Positions 61,999-64,000 of a stretch of 64,000 nt of DNA are shown here, in pieces. The notes beneath the pieces were generated by a model that did not search any database, was not told the DNA's origin, and was given only the letters and a program-made list of their open reading frames with translations. The translations under genes were made by a program, and so were the position numbers. Positions within the stretch are counted from its first letter, which is position 1. Each line of letters starts with the position of its first letter. Source of the stretch: Streptomyces sp. NBC_00376 (lineage in GTDB: Bacteria > Actinomycetota > Actinomycetes > Streptomycetales > Streptomycetaceae). Location: the NCBI RefSeq assembly GCF_036077095.1, contig NZ_CP107960.1, positions 5,642,001 through 5,706,000 of the forward strand, in the 5' to 3' direction.

Positions 61999-63914
61999 CT
62001 GCCGTCACTGACGAGGGGACCGCACCGGCCGGGAGCCCCGCTCCCCCCGAGGACCGGGAGACCGACGGGCCGGTCCCGGTACCGGAGGCCGGCCGCGTGC
62101 CGGAGCCGGGCCGGGTGCCGGAGCCGGGCCGGGAATGGAACGACGGGCTCATCGCCCGGCGGGCGGCGGCCAAGGCGACGGACCCCGAACCCGAGCCCGC
62201 CCCGGACGACGACGTGCGACCGCCCCAGGTCGAGGCGTACGTGCCCTCCGGCGGCCCGCTCCGGCCCCGGCTCGACGCGCTGCGGGAACTGGTCGGACTG
62301 TCCCGGGCCCGGCTCGACGGGGACACCCTCGCCGAAGCGGGACGGGTGCTCGACGAGGCGGCGGCCCGGCAGCGGCTCTCCTCCCGGCACACCGTCGTCG
62401 CCATCGCCGGGGCCACCGGCAGCGGCAAGTCGATGCTCTTCAACACCCTCGCGGGCGCCCAGATCTCCGAGACCGGGCTGCGCAGGCCGACCACCGCCGC
62501 CCCCATCGCCTGCTCCTGGACCGACGGGGCCGCCGGACTGCTCGACCGGCTCGCCATCCCGGGACGGCTCAGGCGCAGGCCGCAGCCGGGCGGCGCGGAC
62601 ACCGACGAGGCTCTCCAGGGCCTCGTACTCGTCGACCTGCCCGACCACGACTCGGCGGCGACCGAACACCGGGAACAGGTCGAACGGGTCCTGGCGCTGG
62701 TCGACGCGGTGATCTGGGTCGTCGACCCGGAGAAGTACGCGGACGCGGCCCTGCACGAGCGCTACCTGCAGCCGCTCGCCGGACACGCCGAGATCACCTT
62801 CGTCGTCCTCAACCAGATCGACCGGCTGCCCGGCGACGCCGCCGACCTGGTCCTCGACGATCTGCGCCGGCTGCTCGACGAGGACGGCATGGCGCTCGGC
62901 GAGCACGGCGAACCGGGCGCCACCGTCATGTCCCTGTCCGCGCTCACCGGCGAGGGCGTCGATGAACTGCGCGAGGTGCTCGGCCGGTTCGTCCAGGGAC
63001 GCACCGCGGCGGCGCGCCGGCTCTCCGCGGACGTGGACGCAGCCGCGGCCAGGCTCCGCCCGGTGTACGTGGCCGAGGGGCGGCCCGGCCTCGGCGAGCG
63101 GAGCCGTGAGGAGTTCACCGACCGGCTGGCGGAAGCCGTCGGGGCGGCCGCGGCGGGCCAGGCGGCCGAGCGCGAGTGGCGCAGGAACGCCGGACGGGCG
63201 TGCGGCACGCCATGGCTGCGGCTCTGGCGCTGGTACGAGTCAACCCGGCGGCCCGGAGGCCTGGAGCGCCCGGTGCGGCCCGAGCCCCCGGAGGAGCGGC
63301 CCTCCTCCCGGCAGCGCGTCGAGCAGGCGGTACGGACGGTGGCGGACGAGGCCGCCGACGGGCTGCCGGGCCCCTGGGCGCAGGCGGTCCGCGAGGCGGC
63401 GGTGAACGGAGCGGACGGGTTGCCGGAGGCGCTCGACGCGCTGGCGGAAAGGTCCGGCGCGGAGCACGCCCCGGGCGGTGGGGCGGTGGTGGCCACGGGC
63501 GTGGCCGGGGCCTGTGGAGTGGCGCACAGCGGCCGGGTGGGCGGGAAGCCGCCGCGGCCGAAGTGGTGGCCGGCGGCGGTTCTGGCACAGGCTGCGATGA
63601 CGTTGCTGCAGGTCTTCGGCGGGCTCTGGCTGGTCGGGCAGATCGTCGGCGTGCTCGAACCGGGCTACTTCACGCCCGCCCTGGTGATGCTGGCCGGGAT
63701 CGTCGGCGGGCCGCTCGTGGAGTGGTCGTGCGCGGCCGCGGCGCGTGGGCCGGCGCGACGGTACGGGCAGGAGGCCGAGCGGCAGTTGCGCGAGGCGGCG
63801 GCGGCCTGCGGGCGGGCCCGGGTGCTCGACCCGGTGGCCGCGGAGCTCGTGCGGTACCGCGAGGTGCGCGAGAGGTACGCGGCGGTGACGGAGATTTCCA
63901 CAACCGGCGGGTAG
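61995..63914 (+). CDS. Membrane-associated dynamin-like GTPase (YfjP/YdiF-type), second of a pair
   Basis: Predicted 639 aa. The first 80 residues are disordered, with VPEPGR repeated (residues about 35-46). G1 [20 protein letters not shown]2-like [10 protein letters not shown]3 [11 protein letters not shown]4 NQID, G5-like SALTGEG. Near the C-terminus two hydrophobic helices, [20 protein letters not shown] and [19 protein letters not shown], anchor it in the membrane. Coupled to the preceding soluble GTPase, with which it likely forms a complex. Nothing further is identifiable in 63915-64000; ssb would be expected next in Streptomyces. Confidence 0.88.
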   Translation: MTAVTDEGTAPAGSPAPPEDRETDGPVPVPEAGRVPEPGRVPEPGREWNDGLIARRAAAKATDPEPEPAPDDDVRPPQVEAYVPSGGPLRPRLDALRELVGLSRARLDGDTLAEAGRVLDEAAARQRLSSRHTVVAIAGATGSGKSMLFNTLAGAQISETGLRRPTTAAPIACSWTDGAAGLLDRLAIPGRLRRRPQPGGADTDEALQGLVLVDLPDHDSAATEHREQVERVLALVDAVIWVVDPEKYADAALHERYLQPLAGHAEITFVVLNQIDRLPGDAADLVLDDLRRLLDEDGMALGEHGEPGATVMSLSALTGEGVDELREVLGRFVQGRTAAARRLSADVDAAAARLRPVYVAEGRPGLGERSREEFTDRLAEAVGAAAAGQAAEREWRRNAGRACGTPWLRLWRWYESTRRPGGLERPVRPEPPEERPSSRQRVEQAVRTVADEAADGLPGPWAQAVREAAVNGADGLPEALDALAERSGAEHAPGGGAVVATGVAGACGVAHSGRVGGKPPRPKWWPAAVLAQAAMTLLQVFGGLWLVGQIVGVLEPGYFTPALVMLAGIVGGPLVEWSCAAAARGPARRYGQEAERQLREAAAACGRARVLDPVAAELVRYREVRERYAAVTEISTTGG

Positions 63915-64000
63915 TCCACAGGCGCGAGCAGGATTTCCGCCTCCCCTTCAACCTGGGATCAGTGACCGCGTGGACGCGATCGCTGTTCCGAAGGCCGAAG

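Overview
The window looks like a piece of a Streptomyces chromosome. G+C is very high, third codon positions are strongly G/C, GTG starts are common, ATGA stop-start overlaps couple many genes, and the families present (SARP and LAL regulators, LanKC, Cgl0159-type aldolase, CsoR-type copper control, DUF993, DUF4291) are typical of that genus. From citrate synthase to the paired GTPases the gene order resembles, from memory, the conserved core around citA and msdA of streptomycetes.

Region 1 (about 0.2-16.1 kb) is an accessory RiPP (ribosomally made, post-translationally modified peptide) island. On the left, three overlapping genes encode a radical SAM/SPASM enzyme, a heme-oxygenase-like (putative diiron) protein and a 66-residue peptide. 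Next to them, on the other strand, lie a class III lanthipeptide precursor, an MFS exporter and a LanKC synthetase. Then, all leftward, come a SARP regulator, a 280-bp tandem-repeat tract, a LAL regulator, a second lanthipeptide-like precursor and a class II LanM synthetase. Two lanthionine-forming systems of different classes plus a radical SAM unit thus share about 16 kb.

Region 2 (16.3-20.7 kb) is a carbohydrate catabolic unit: a LacI repressor divergent from a dehydrogenase, a DUF993 aldolase-like protein and a sugar isomerase/epimerase, with a LacI-type operator between. Region 3 (20.7-24.5 kb) is an operon of a ribbon-helix-helix protein, a DUF4097 protein and an ABC exporter, preceded by an array of phased 10-bp repeats that looks like an autoregulatory operator. 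Region 4 (24.6-34 kb) holds recD2, citrate synthase, a copper efflux ATPase and metallochaperone under a CsoR-type operator, a PrsW protease and a small secreted peptidoglycan-binding protein.

Region 5 (33.4-40.7 kb) is a myo-inositol catabolic locus: an iolE-like gene diverging from iolC, a Cgl0159-type aldolase, iolB, iolD and mmsA, closed by an 18-bp hairpin terminator. No iolG is present. Region 6 (40.8-51.1 kb) carries small membrane and DUF proteins, a rare fusion of an exported alpha/beta hydrolase to an ABC ATPase with its permease, and a von Willebrand lipoprotein. Region 7 (51.1-56 kb) is a rhamnose-type sugar ABC importer. Region 8 (56.2-64 kb) has an FG-GAP repeat protein, a two-component system, a tRNA-Arg(UCU) and a pair of dynamin-like GTPases.
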